A DNA stretch of 64,000 nt from Neisseria lactamica (GTDB taxonomy: Bacteria > Pseudomonadota > Gammaproteobacteria > Burkholderiales > Neisseriaceae). Shown here in pieces: positions 30,974 through 38,883 of the stretch. A model generated the notes under the pieces. The model was not told the origin of the DNA. It made no database searches and saw only the letters and a program-made list of their open reading frames with translations. Both the position numbers and the translations under genes were made by a program. Positions within the stretch are counted from its first letter, which is position 1. Each line of letters starts with the position of its first letter. The DNA is taken from assembly GCF_901482445.1 (NCBI RefSeq), contig NZ_LR590477.1:1674001-1738000 (forward strand), in the 5' to 3' direction.

Positions 30974-32542
30974 ATGAAACACCGTACTTTCTTTTCCCTT
31001 TGCGCCAAGTTCGGCTGTCTGTTTGCGCTGGGCGCGTGTTCGCCCAAAATCGCCGATGCCGAAGCCGCGACCGTGCCGCATACTTTGTCCACTTTGAAAA
31101 CCGCGGACAACCGCCCCGCCGATGTTTATTTGAAAAAAGACAAACCGACGCTGATTAAATTCTGGGCGAGCTGGTGTCCTTTGTGTCTGTCCGAATTGGG
31201 ACAGACCGAAAAATGGGCGCAAGATGCAAAATTCGGCTCCGCCAACCTGATTACCGTCGCCTCCCCCGGCTTTCTGCACGAGAAAAAAGACGGCGACTTC
31301 CAAAAATGGTATGCCGGTTTGAACTATCCCAAGCTGCCCGTCGTTACCGACAACGGCGGCACGATTGCCCAAAGCCTGAACATCAGCGTTTACCCCTCGT
31401 GGGCGTTAATCGGTAAAGACGGCGACGTACAGCGCATCGTCAAAGGCAGCATCAACGAAGCGCAGGCATTGGCGTTAATCCGCGACCCGAATGCCGATTT
31501 GGGCAGTTTGAAACATTCGTTCTACAAACCCGACACACAGAAAAAGGATTCAAAAATCATGAACACGCGCACCATCTACCTCGCCGGCGGCTGCTTCTGG
31601 GGCTTGGAAGCCTATTTCCAACGCATAGACGGCGTGGTTGACGCGGTATCCGGCTACGCCAACGGCAACACGAAAAATCCGAGCTATGAAGACGTGTCCT
31701 ACCGCCATACGGGCCACGCCGAAACCGTCAAAGTGACTTACGATGCCGACAAACTCAGCCTCGACGACATCCTGCAATATTATTTCCGCGTCGTCGATCC
31801 GACCAGCCTCAACAAACAGGGCAACGACACCGGCACGCAATACCGCAGCGGCGTGTACTACACCGACCCTGCCGAAAAAGCCGTTATCGCCGCCGCGCTC
31901 AAACGCGAGCAGCAAAAATACAAACTTCCCCTCGTCGTCGAAAACGAGCCGCTGAAAAACTTTTACGATGCCGAGGAATACCATCAGGACTACCTGATTA
32001 AAAACCCCAACGGCTACTGCCACATCGATATCCGCAAAGCCGACGAACCGCTGCCGGGCAAAACCAAAACCGCCCCGCAAGGCAAAGGCTTCGACGCGGC
32101 GACGTATAAAAAACCGAGCGATGCCGAACTCAAACGCACCCTGACCGAAGAGCAATACCAAGTGACCCAAAAAAGCGCGACCGAATACGCCTTCAGCCAC
32201 GAATACGACCACCTGTTCAAACCCGGCATTTATGTGGACGTTGTCAGCGGCGAACCTTTGTTCAGCTCTGCCGACAAATACGATTCCGGCTGCGGCTGGC
32301 CGAGCTTCACGCGCCCGATTGATGCAAAATCCGTTACCGAACACGATGATTTCAGCTTCAATATGCGCCGCACCGAAGTGCGCAGCCACGCCGCCGATTC
32401 GCACTTGGGACACGTCTTCCCCGACGGCCCGCGCGACAAAGGCGGACTGCGCTACTGCATCAACGGCGCGAGCTTGAAATTCATCCCGCTGGAACAAATG
32501 GACGCGGCAGGCTACGGCGCGTTGAAGGGTAAAGTGAAATAA
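30974..32542 (+). CDS. msrAB: trifunctional thioredoxin-MsrA-MsrB protein (PilB)
   Basis: This 522-aa exported repair enzyme reduces methionine sulfoxide. A signal peptide (to ~25) is followed by a TlpA-like thioredoxin domain (ASWCPLC, C68/C71) that supplies electrons. MsrA starts near residue 196 (GGCFWG, Cys ~207), and the C-terminal MsrB domain (DSGCGWPSF; RYCINGASL with catalytic Cys) spans ~380-520. The three-domain fusion is typical of Neisseria. A possible internal start lies at 31559. Confidence 0.97.
   Translation: MKHRTFFSLCAKFGCLFALGACSPKIADAEAATVPHTLSTLKTADNRPADVYLKKDKPTLIKFWASWCPLCLSELGQTEKWAQDAKFGSANLITVASPGFLHEKKDGDFQKWYAGLNYPKLPVVTDNGGTIAQSLNISVYPSWALIGKDGDVQRIVKGSINEAQALALIRDPNADLGSLKHSFYKPDTQKKDSKIMNTRTIYLAGGCFWGLEAYFQRIDGVVDAVSGYANGNTKNPSYEDVSYRHTGHAETVKVTYDADKLSLDDILQYYFRVVDPTSLNKQGNDTGTQYRSGVYYTDPAEKAVIAAALKREQQKYKLPLVVENEPLKNFYDAEEYHQDYLIKNPNGYCHIDIRKADEPLPGKTKTAPQGKGFDAATYKKPSDAELKRTLTEEQYQVTQKSATEYAFSHEYDHLFKPGIYVDVVSGEPLFSSADKYDSGCGWPSFTRPIDAKSVTEHDDFSFNMRRTEVRSHAADSHLGHVFPDGPRDKGGLRYCINGASLKFIPLEQMDAAGYGALKGKVK
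31544..31561 (+). promoter_or_regulatory. possible internal translation start in msrAB
   Basis: AAGGA (31544-31548) lies ten bases before an in-frame ATG (31559-31561), exactly at the MsrA domain boundary. It would give a ~327-aa MsrA-MsrB form without signal peptide. Confidence 0.4.
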
Positions 32543-32572
32543 GCCACCTAATCCGTTATCGCGTATGACAAA

Positions 32573-32612
32573 ATGCCGTCTGAAATCCGAAACGTTTCAG
32601 ACGGCATTTTTT
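32573..32612 (+). terminator. inverted DUS terminator of msrAB
   Basis: DUS arms 32573-32584 and 32596-32607 are followed by a T-run, 30 bases past the stop. Confidence 0.85.
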
Positions 32613-32647
32613 ATCCGGCGGGAATTTTGTCCAGACGGAGATTTTGT

Positions 32648-33133
32648 TCAGACGGCATCGCCGCCGTTTTCAACCAGCCCCGCCAACCGTTCCAACGCGA
32701 AGGCGACCGCCTGCGCGCGGACGGATTCGCGGTTGCCGTCAAAACGGCGCATTGCTTCGCAACTTCCGCCTGGAAAGGCAAACCCGAACCAAACCGTGCC
32801 GACGGGTTTGCTTTCGCTGCCGCCGCCCGGGCCGGCGATGCCGGAAATACCGACGGCGTAATCCGCCTGCGCCACGGCTTTCGCGCCGCGCGCCATCTCA
32901 TAGACGGTTTGGCGGCTGACCGCGCCGTGTTCGAGCAGGGTTTCGGGCAACACGCCCAAGCGGTCTTCTTTGGCTTTGTTGCTGTATGTCACGAAACTTT
33001 GTTCAAACCATTGCGAACTGCCTGCAACGCTTGTGAATGCGGCGGCAAGCATTCCGCCCGTACAGGATTCGGCACAGCTTACGGTTTGACGTTTTTTCGT
33101 CAGGTTTCGGGCGATGGTGTGCAATGCGTCCAT
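32648..33133 (-). CDS. pncC: NMN amidohydrolase PncC (CinA C-terminal family)
   Basis: This 161-aa stand-alone CinA C-terminal domain deamidates nicotinamide mononucleotide in pyridine-nucleotide salvage. Motifs are CAESCTGGMLAA (~20-31), the YSNKAK loop and GISGIAGPGGGSESKPVGTV (~95-114). The C-terminal codons GAT GCC GTC TGA are part of a DUS (32647-32658). It is followed upstream by mscS on the same strand (25-bp gap), so the two may be an operon. Confidence 0.92.
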   Translation of the reverse strand: MDALHTIARNLTKKRQTVSCAESCTGGMLAAAFTSVAGSSQWFEQSFVTYSNKAKEDRLGVLPETLLEHGAVSRQTVYEMARGAKAVAQADYAVGISGIAGPGGGSESKPVGTVWFGFAFPGGSCEAMRRFDGNRESVRAQAVAFALERLAGLVENGGDAV

Positions 33134-33158
33134 TTCCCACTCCCCTTTCAGACGGCGT

Positions 33159-34007
33159 TTAAGAATTGATGATGTGTATGTCGCGTTGCGGGAACGGGAT
33201 GTTGATATTGACTTTGCGGAGGTTTTCGACCACTTGTTCGTTCAAATCGCATTGCAGCGTCCAGCGGTCTGCTTCGTTTGCCCAAGCCCATAATGTGATT
33301 TCGATGGCATTGTCGCCCAAGGCGGTGATGTAGGCGGCGGCCTGCCGCTCTTCGTTTTGAACGCACAAGGGGTGCTCGGTGGCGGCTTTCAACACCGCCT
33401 CTTTCGCCACTTTCAAATCGCAGTCGTAATCGACGCCGACAACCACTTGGGCGCGGCAAAGCGGCAGGACGGAACGGTTGACGATGCTGTTGCCCATCAC
33501 CACGCTGTTGGGCAGCACGACTTCTTCGTTGTCGGTCGTCCGCAAAGAAGTCTGCACCATCTTGATTTCCCGGACATGTCCTTCAAAACCGCCGACGCGG
33601 ATAAAATCGCCGACTTTGAACGGGCGGAACAGGATAATCAGCGCGCCTGCGGCAAAATTGGACAGCTGGTCTTTCAGAGACAACGCCACCGCCAAACCCG
33701 CGCCGCCGATTAAGGCGGTTACGGATGTTGTGGAAACGCCCAACCGGCCCAATGCGGCAATAATCACCAAAATCAGCAGCCCGATATTGGCGACGTTGCC
33801 GAGGAAGCTGATCAGCGTGGCATCGACCTTGGCGCGCGTCATCGCCGCCCTCATCACGGCGACAATGCGTTTCGCCGCCCATTTCCCAACCAAGAAAATA
33901 AGCAGCGCGGCGGCGAGGTTCAGCCCGAACGCCCACGCCTTTTCAGCCAGATGCTCCCAGCCGGAAGCACTGATCAGGTGTAAAAAATCAAATTGTTTGA
34001 AGTCCAT
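33159..34007 (-). CDS. mscS: small-conductance mechanosensitive channel MscS
   Basis: This 282-aa channel opens on hypo-osmotic shock. Three N-terminal membrane segments span ~20-130; TM3 has the Gly/Ala-rich GGAGLAVALSLKDQLSNFAAG pore helix (two parts, ~104-125). The beta domain follows (PFKVGDFIRVGG) and then the alpha/beta C-terminus. The ATG at 34007 is chosen for GAGAGGA just upstream; an ATG sixteen codons earlier has no such site. Confidence 0.94.
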   Translation of the reverse strand: MDFKQFDFLHLISASGWEHLAEKAWAFGLNLAAALLIFLVGKWAAKRIVAVMRAAMTRAKVDATLISFLGNVANIGLLILVIIAALGRLGVSTTSVTALIGGAGLAVALSLKDQLSNFAAGALIILFRPFKVGDFIRVGGFEGHVREIKMVQTSLRTTDNEEVVLPNSVVMGNSIVNRSVLPLCRAQVVVGVDYDCDLKVAKEAVLKAATEHPLCVQNEERQAAAYITALGDNAIEITLWAWANEADRWTLQCDLNEQVVENLRKVNINIPFPQRDIHIINS

Positions 34008-34065
34008 TGTTTTTCCTCTCGATAGAACATCCGCCCCGTGCGGCGTAATCGGCACAGGTGTAAAA

Positions 34066-34077
34066 ATGCCGTCTGAA
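34066..34077 (+). repeat. single DUS upstream of mscS
   Basis: A lone atGCCGTCTGAA lies between mscS and the binding-protein gene. GC-rich arms ccgccccg (34031-34038) and cggggcgg (34084-34091) flank it and might form a long-loop hairpin. Confidence 0.6.
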
Positions 34078-34101
34078 GCCCTGCGGGGCGGTATGTTTGT
34101 T

Positions 34102-35103
34102 TTATTTCAAAACCGTCCTGATCCAACGGGAAACCCATCCGCGCTGGTTCGCATCAATATCGCGCTGCGCGGGGGCGGTGGTGTGCGTCGGGGCTTGGGC
34201 GAAGCGGAACACGTCGGGCAGGCGCGTGTTTTTGACGGCGGGGTAAACCCACATTTCGGACGGAACCGCCTGCTGCACTTCCCGACTTTGCAGCCATTGC
34301 ACCAGTTTTGCCGCCAATTCCGGCTGTTTCGCGCCCTTCAAGACCGCCGCGCCTTCGACCTGGCGGAATACGCCGCCTTTTAAAAACAGGTTGCCCGTCG
34401 GCGGCTCGCTGTATTTGCCTTTGGAAAAATACACTTCCGCCGCCGGGCTGGCGGCATAACCGACCACCAGCGGATACGCGCCGCCGTTGTGCGAAAAGTC
34501 GGTGTAATATGCCTCGCTCCAGCCTTTGGCGACCTTCACGCCGTTCTGCCGCATCTGTGCCCACCATTTGAACGCGCCTTCTTCGCCCATCCCGCTGATG
34601 TTCGCCATCAGGAAGCCCAGCCCCGGGGACGACGTGGCGGGGGACGGCACGACCAATAGGTTTTTATATTCGGGGCGGGTCAAATCCTGCAGGGTTTGCG
34701 GCAGGGGCAGCTTTTTGCCTTCAAACCATTTTTTGTCGTAATTGATGGCCACATAGCCGTAATCGACCGCCAAAGCCGAAGGCAGCCCGACCGCGACGGG
34801 GGCAGACCCCGGTTGCGCCGCCGCCAAAATACCCATTTCCCGCGCCTTGCCGATATTGGCGTTGTCCAAACCGTACACCGCGTCGGCAATCGGGTTGGCG
34901 CGGCTCAAAATCAGTTTGTTGAGCATTTCGTTCGCGCCACCCGCCTGAATAATCGACACCTTCGCATCGTTTGCCCGCTCGAAGCGCGCAATCAGCCCTT
35001 TGGGCAGGCTGAACGACTTATGCACCGCCAGCCTGACTTCCGTCTGCGCCTGCAGGTATGCCGAAACCGCCAGCAGCGGCAGCAGCCAAATCTTCCGTTT
35101 CAT
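34102..35103 (-). CDS. ABC transporter substrate-binding protein, ThiB/iron(III) type
   Basis: This 333-aa periplasmic binding protein has a signal peptide (~1-19) and the type II fold of the thiamine/Fe3+/spermidine group. The N-terminal sequence VRLAVHKSFSLPKGLIARFE and the motif ADAVYGLDNANI (~73-84) recall ThiB. No permease or ATPase lies nearby, and the 198-bp upstream region has no TPP-riboswitch motif on either reading. The substrate is therefore open. It is divergent from a small lipoprotein gene. Confidence 0.8.
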   Translation of the reverse strand: MKRKIWLLPLLAVSAYLQAQTEVRLAVHKSFSLPKGLIARFERANDAKVSIIQAGGANEMLNKLILSRANPIADAVYGLDNANIGKAREMGILAAAQPGSAPVAVGLPSALAVDYGYVAINYDKKWFEGKKLPLPQTLQDLTRPEYKNLLVVPSPATSSPGLGFLMANISGMGEEGAFKWWAQMRQNGVKVAKGWSEAYYTDFSHNGGAYPLVVGYAASPAAEVYFSKGKYSEPPTGNLFLKGGVFRQVEGAAVLKGAKQPELAAKLVQWLQSREVQQAVPSEMWVYPAVKNTRLPDVFRFAQAPTHTTAPAQRDIDANQRGWVSRWIRTVLK

Positions 35104-35301
35104 TCCGAGTCCTCCTTTATTCGCTGTAAAATAACATCATAACAAATTTTCACGGTTTGAAACGCAAGAAAATCCGACCTTGCGGCCATTTAACATCAAC
35201 AACACGCCGCACAATGCCGGCGCGGTATGCAGAAACTTTGTCAGAACGCTGCCAAAATCATTACAATACCCGCACAAACCCCGAAAATACGAAAGAATGT
35301 T

Positions 35302-35574
35302 ATGCGTAAAACCTTCCTTGTCCTGATGACTGCCGCCGCCCTTTTGTCGGGCTGCGCGTGGGAAACTTATCAAGACGGCAGCGGCAAAACCGCCGTCCGT
35401 CAAAAATATCCCGCCGGCACGCCCGTTTATTACCAAGACGGCAGCTATTCGAAAAATATGAACTACAACCAATACCGCCCCGAACGCCGCGCCGTGTTGC
35501 CCGACCAAACCGGCAACAACGCCGACGAAGAGCATCGCCAACACTGGCAAAAACCAAAGTTTCAAAACCGATAA
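35302..35574 (+). CDS. small lipoprotein, 90 aa
   Basis: MRKTFLVLMTAAALLSGC forms a lipoprotein signal peptide (lipobox LSGC, Cys18). The short mature part is Tyr/Gln/Asn-rich and has a repeated YQDGS motif (residues ~22-26 and ~44-48). Function is unknown. The start at 35302 is chosen over an upstream ATG because it begins the signal peptide. It ends just before an inverted DUS pair. Confidence 0.8.
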   Translation: MRKTFLVLMTAAALLSGCAWETYQDGSGKTAVRQKYPAGTPVYYQDGSYSKNMNYNQYRPERRAVLPDQTGNNADEEHRQHWQKPKFQNR

Positions 35575-35583
35575 ACCGACCCG

Positions 35584-35612
35584 ATGCCGTCTGAAGCCGC
35601 TTCAGACGGCAT
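35584..35612 (+). terminator. inverted DUS pair between lipoprotein gene and glmU
   Basis: DUS arms 35584-35595 / 35601-35612 have a 5-base loop. Confidence 0.75.
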
Positions 35613-35628
35613 CGCACAGGAAAACGCT

Positions 35629-36999
35629 ATGCCGCACAATACTTTAAACATCGTCATCCTCGCCGCCGGCAAAGGCACGCGCATGTATTCGCAAAAGCCC
35701 AAGGTTTTACACGAAATCGGCGGCGAAACAATGCTCGGGCGCGTGATCGGCACCGCCGCCGCGCTGAATCCGCAAAACATCTGCGTCGTCGTCGGCCACG
35801 GCAAAGAGCAAGTTTTGGACACCGTCAAATGCGATGTCGTCTGGGTCGAACAAACCGAACAGCTCGGCACCGGCCACGCCGTCAAAACCGCCCTGCCCCA
35901 CCTTGCCGCCGAAGGCCGCACGCTGGTGTTGTACGGCGACGTTCCCCTGATTGACGTTGAAACCCTCGAAACCCTGCTCGAAGCCGCCGGCGGCGACGTC
36001 GGGCTATTGACCGACGTTCCCAACGACCCGTCAGGTTTGGGGCGCATCATCCGCGACGGCAACGGCAGCGTAACCGCCATTGTCGAAGAAAAAGACGCAA
36101 GTACCGCCCAAAAAGCCGTGAAAGAAATCAACACAGGCATTCTCGTCCTGCCCAACGCCAAACTGGAAAACTGGCTGAACAGCCTCTCCAGCAACAATGC
36201 CCAAGGCGAATACTATCTGACCGACCTCATCGCCAAAGCCGTTGCCGACGGTATTAAAGTTCATCCCGTCCAAGTGCACGCCTCCTACCTCGCCGCCGGC
36301 GTGAACAACAAACTCCAGCTCGCCGAACTCGAACGCATCTTCCAAACCGAACAGGCTCAAGAATTGCTCAAAGCAGGCGTTACCCTGCGCGACCCGGCAC
36401 GTTTCGATTTACGAGGCCGTCTGAAACACGGGCAAGATGTCGTGATTGATGTGAACTGTATCTTTGAAGGCGAAGTCGAACTCGGCGACAACGTTGAAAT
36501 CGGTGCTAACTGTGTCATCAAAAACGCCAAAATCGGTGCCAACAGCAAAATCGCCCCCTTCTCCCACCTCGAAGACTGCGAAGTCGGCGAAAACAACCGA
36601 ATCGGCCCGTACGCCCGCCTGCGTCCGCAAGCCCGCCTTTCAGACGACGTACACGTCGGCAACTTCGTCGAAATCAAAAACGCCGCCATCGGCAAAGGCA
36701 CCAAAGCCAACCACCTCACCTACATAGGCGATGCCGAAGTCGGCAGCAAAACCAACTTCGGCGCAGGTACGATTATTGCCAACTACGACGGTGTGAACAA
36801 ACACAAAACCGTCATCGGCGACGAAGTGCGCATCGGTTCAAACTGCGTACTGGTTGCCCCTGTAACACTGGGCAACAAAGTAACCACCGGCGCAGGCAGC
36901 TCGATTACCAAAAACGTCGAAGACAACAAACTCGCCCTCGCCCGCGCCCGCCAAACCGTCATCGAAGGCTGGGTGAGGCCGGAAAAAGACAAGCGATAA
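35629..36999 (+). CDS. glmU: bifunctional N-acetyltransferase/uridyltransferase GlmU
   Basis: This 456-aa enzyme makes UDP-GlcNAc for peptidoglycan and LOS. The N-terminal pyrophosphorylase domain has LAAGKGTRMYS (~10-20) and YGDVPL (~103-108). The C-terminal left-handed beta-helix has hexapeptide repeats (~250-450) and FVEIKNA and TYIGDAE motifs. The ATG at 35629 (CACAGGA upstream) is chosen over one inside the DUS hairpin. GlmS for the same pathway is at 43.5 kb. Confidence 0.96.
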   Translation: MPHNTLNIVILAAGKGTRMYSQKPKVLHEIGGETMLGRVIGTAAALNPQNICVVVGHGKEQVLDTVKCDVVWVEQTEQLGTGHAVKTALPHLAAEGRTLVLYGDVPLIDVETLETLLEAAGGDVGLLTDVPNDPSGLGRIIRDGNGSVTAIVEEKDASTAQKAVKEINTGILVLPNAKLENWLNSLSSNNAQGEYYLTDLIAKAVADGIKVHPVQVHASYLAAGVNNKLQLAELERIFQTEQAQELLKAGVTLRDPARFDLRGRLKHGQDVVIDVNCIFEGEVELGDNVEIGANCVIKNAKIGANSKIAPFSHLEDCEVGENNRIGPYARLRPQARLSDDVHVGNFVEIKNAAIGKGTKANHLTYIGDAEVGSKTNFGAGTIIANYDGVNKHKTVIGDEVRIGSNCVLVAPVTLGNKVTTGAGSSITKNVEDNKLALARARQTVIEGWVRPEKDKR

Positions 37000-37003
37000 A
37001 ACT

Positions 37004-37040
37004 ATGCCGTCTGAAGCCGGTTTCAGGCTTCAGACGGCAT
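37004..37040 (+). terminator. inverted DUS terminator of glmU
   Basis: The stem is extended by GCC/GGC (arms 37004-37018 and 37026-37040). Confidence 0.8.
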
Positions 37041-37074
37041 CCCAAAAACGAACATCCGATAAGGACGGCAAACT

Positions 37075-37404
37075 ATGTCATTACCCCCTTGCCCGCAATG
37101 CGCCTCCGAGTACACCTACGAAGACGGCGGACAATACATCTGCCCCGAATGCGCCCACGAATGGAATGAAACCGAATCCGCCGCCGACCTTGCGGCTCAA
37201 GCGCGCGATGCCAACGGCGCGGCACTGCAAAACGGCGATACCGTCATCCTCATCAAAGACCTCAAGGTAAAAGGCAGCTCGATGACAATCAAACAAGGTA
37301 CAAAAGTCAAAGGCATACGCCTGCAGGAAGGCGATCACAACATCGGCTGTAAAATCGACGGCAGCGCGATGAATTTAAAATCCGAATTCGTCAAAAAAGC
37401 CTGA
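37075..37404 (+). CDS. PhnA/YjdM-family zinc-ribbon protein
   Basis: This 108-aa protein has an N-terminal zinc ribbon (C6-x2-C9 and C23-x2-C26) and a C-terminal SH3-like domain (~50-105; GDTVILIKDLKVKGSS), as in YjdM/PhnA. Despite the old name, the family is not established as a phosphonoacetate hydrolase. It is monocistronic, between DUS-type hairpins. Confidence 0.88.
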   Translation: MSLPPCPQCASEYTYEDGGQYICPECAHEWNETESAADLAAQARDANGAALQNGDTVILIKDLKVKGSSMTIKQGTKVKGIRLQEGDHNIGCKIDGSAMNLKSEFVKKA

Positions 37405-37419
37405 CCGTCCAAAACAAGA

Positions 37420-37465
37420 AACGCCGTCCGAACCCGTTTGGCAAGGTTCGGACGGCGTTTTTTAT
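37420..37465. terminator. bidirectional terminator, DUS variant (phnA-like / efeB)
   Basis: The 15-bp stem aacgccgtccgaacc / ggttcggacggcgtt is followed by T6. The core GCCGTCCGAA differs by one base from the DUS. Confidence 0.85.
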
Positions 37466-37474
37466 ATGGCGGAT

Positions 37475-38740
37475 TTATACGCCCAGCAGCCCTTGTCCCA
37501 AGAAGCCGCCTTTTCCCACGCCGGGCAGCACGAAGAAATAGCCGCCGCCGAAGGGGCTGATGTATTCTTCCAGCGGTTCGCCGTTAAGGAGGTTTTGCAC
37601 GAAGATGAATCCGTCGGCAAGGTTTGCCTGATAGCAGACGAACACCAGCCCGACATCAAGCTGTCCGCTTGAGGCGAGTCCGCGCGAATAGCTGTAGGCG
37701 CGGCGGAAGAGGCGGTGTTTTTTGAGGAATTCAGGATCGCGCGGGTTGGCAAGCCGCATATGGCTGTCTTTGGGCGTGGTATTGCCCTCGGGGTCTTTGG
37801 CAAAATCCGGTTGGTCGGCTTCTTTTTTGCCGTCCATCGGCGCGCCGCTGTATTTGCGCCGCCCGAAAATGTCGGTTTGCTCTTGAAGCGGCGTCCTGTC
37901 CCAAAACTCGACAAAGTGGCGGATAAGGCGGACTGCCTGATAGCTGCCGTTTTTCGCCCACTCCGGTTCGTCGAGGCTGTTGGCGGCCACACCCGTCCAC
38001 AAAACCTCGTCGGCGATTTTGGGGTCGGAAACTTTGGGGTTGCCCGTGCCGTCGCGGAAGCCCAACAGGTTGCGCGCCGCCATCGCGCCGGGTTCGGATT
38101 TGGGCTGCCATCCGTCGATACTCCAGCGGATAACGGCGGTTTGGGCGGTGTGTTTGATGATGTCGCGCAGGGCGGCTTGGCAGGTTTCGGGGGTGAAGGC
38201 GCAGATTTGCAGGCTCAAATCGCCGTCGCACCAGCTTTTTTGCAGCTTATCGTTGGAGAAGTCGCGCATTTCCTGCAAATGAACCGGTTTTTTGTCTTTG
38301 AGTCCGAACCGGCCGTCAAACAGGCTGCTGCCCACCCCCACGGTAACGGTCACCCCGTCGGGGTTGAAGGCTTTGCCCAAAATGCCGCTGCCGGCTGGTG
38401 GAAGTTTGTCGTCGCCGTCTTGGTATTCGCCACCTTGGGTGAGAAACTCGATGCGGGCAGTCAGTGTGCGGAACAGATTTTCCAGCTGCTTGGCACTTTG
38501 CGCGGTAACGTCGAAGGCGCACATAATGGAAAACGCCTGTTGCGGCGTAACGATGCCTGCCTGATGTTCGCCGTAGCAGGGATAAGCTTGGGGCGAGTGT
38601 TGGCTTTCGGCAGTGCGTTCGGCGGTTTTGCCCTGTTTTTTACCGCCGAGATAACCTCCAATTGCGCCGATTGCTCCGGCTGCGAGTGCGGTTTTAAAGA
38701 GGGTGCGCCTGGCCGGTTGTGTCGGGTTGTTCGTACTCAT
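37475..38740 (-). CDS. efeB: Dyp-type haem peroxidase EfeB
   Basis: This 421-aa periplasmic peroxidase belongs to the EfeUOB ferrous iron system. A twin-arginine signal (RRTLFKTALAAG, ~11-22) indicates export of the folded haem protein by Tat. The Dyp motif GFRDGTGNP (~236-244) holds the catalytic Asp, and the proximal His lies in the C-terminal half. The ATG at 38740 directly precedes the Tat motif; an upstream in-frame ATG falls in a DUS and is rejected. It is last in efeUOB. Confidence 0.95.
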   Translation of the reverse strand: MSTNNPTQPARRTLFKTALAAGAIGAIGGYLGGKKQGKTAERTAESQHSPQAYPCYGEHQAGIVTPQQAFSIMCAFDVTAQSAKQLENLFRTLTARIEFLTQGGEYQDGDDKLPPAGSGILGKAFNPDGVTVTVGVGSSLFDGRFGLKDKKPVHLQEMRDFSNDKLQKSWCDGDLSLQICAFTPETCQAALRDIIKHTAQTAVIRWSIDGWQPKSEPGAMAARNLLGFRDGTGNPKVSDPKIADEVLWTGVAANSLDEPEWAKNGSYQAVRLIRHFVEFWDRTPLQEQTDIFGRRKYSGAPMDGKKEADQPDFAKDPEGNTTPKDSHMRLANPRDPEFLKKHRLFRRAYSYSRGLASSGQLDVGLVFVCYQANLADGFIFVQNLLNGEPLEEYISPFGGGYFFVLPGVGKGGFLGQGLLGV

Positions 38741-38839
38741 GTTTTTTATCCTTTGTTTAAACTCGGTATCCGATACGGCGGAACGCAGGAAACGGAAACC
38801 TCCGCCTTTTCCAATGCCTTCCGGTTTTGCAGATAAAAT

Positions 38840-38873
38840 TTCAGACGGCATCTGCCGCCAAATGCCGTCTGAA
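38840..38873 (-). repeat. inverted DUS pair between efeO and efeB
   Basis: DUS arms 38840-38851 and 38862-38873 lie in the 143-bp gap inside the efeUOB operon. The hairpin may reduce read-through to efeB. Confidence 0.65.
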
Positions 38874-38883
38874 CGCCCAAGGC

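Noticed and set aside
34102..35301. TPP riboswitch upstream of the ThiB-like gene
   Set aside because: No THI-box sequence (such as CTGAGA) is found in the 198-bp divergent region.
35584..35628. Earlier in-frame ATG starts beginning MPSE (glmU and several other genes)
   Set aside because: These ATGs are part of the DUS hairpins; the true starts follow with proper ribosome sites.
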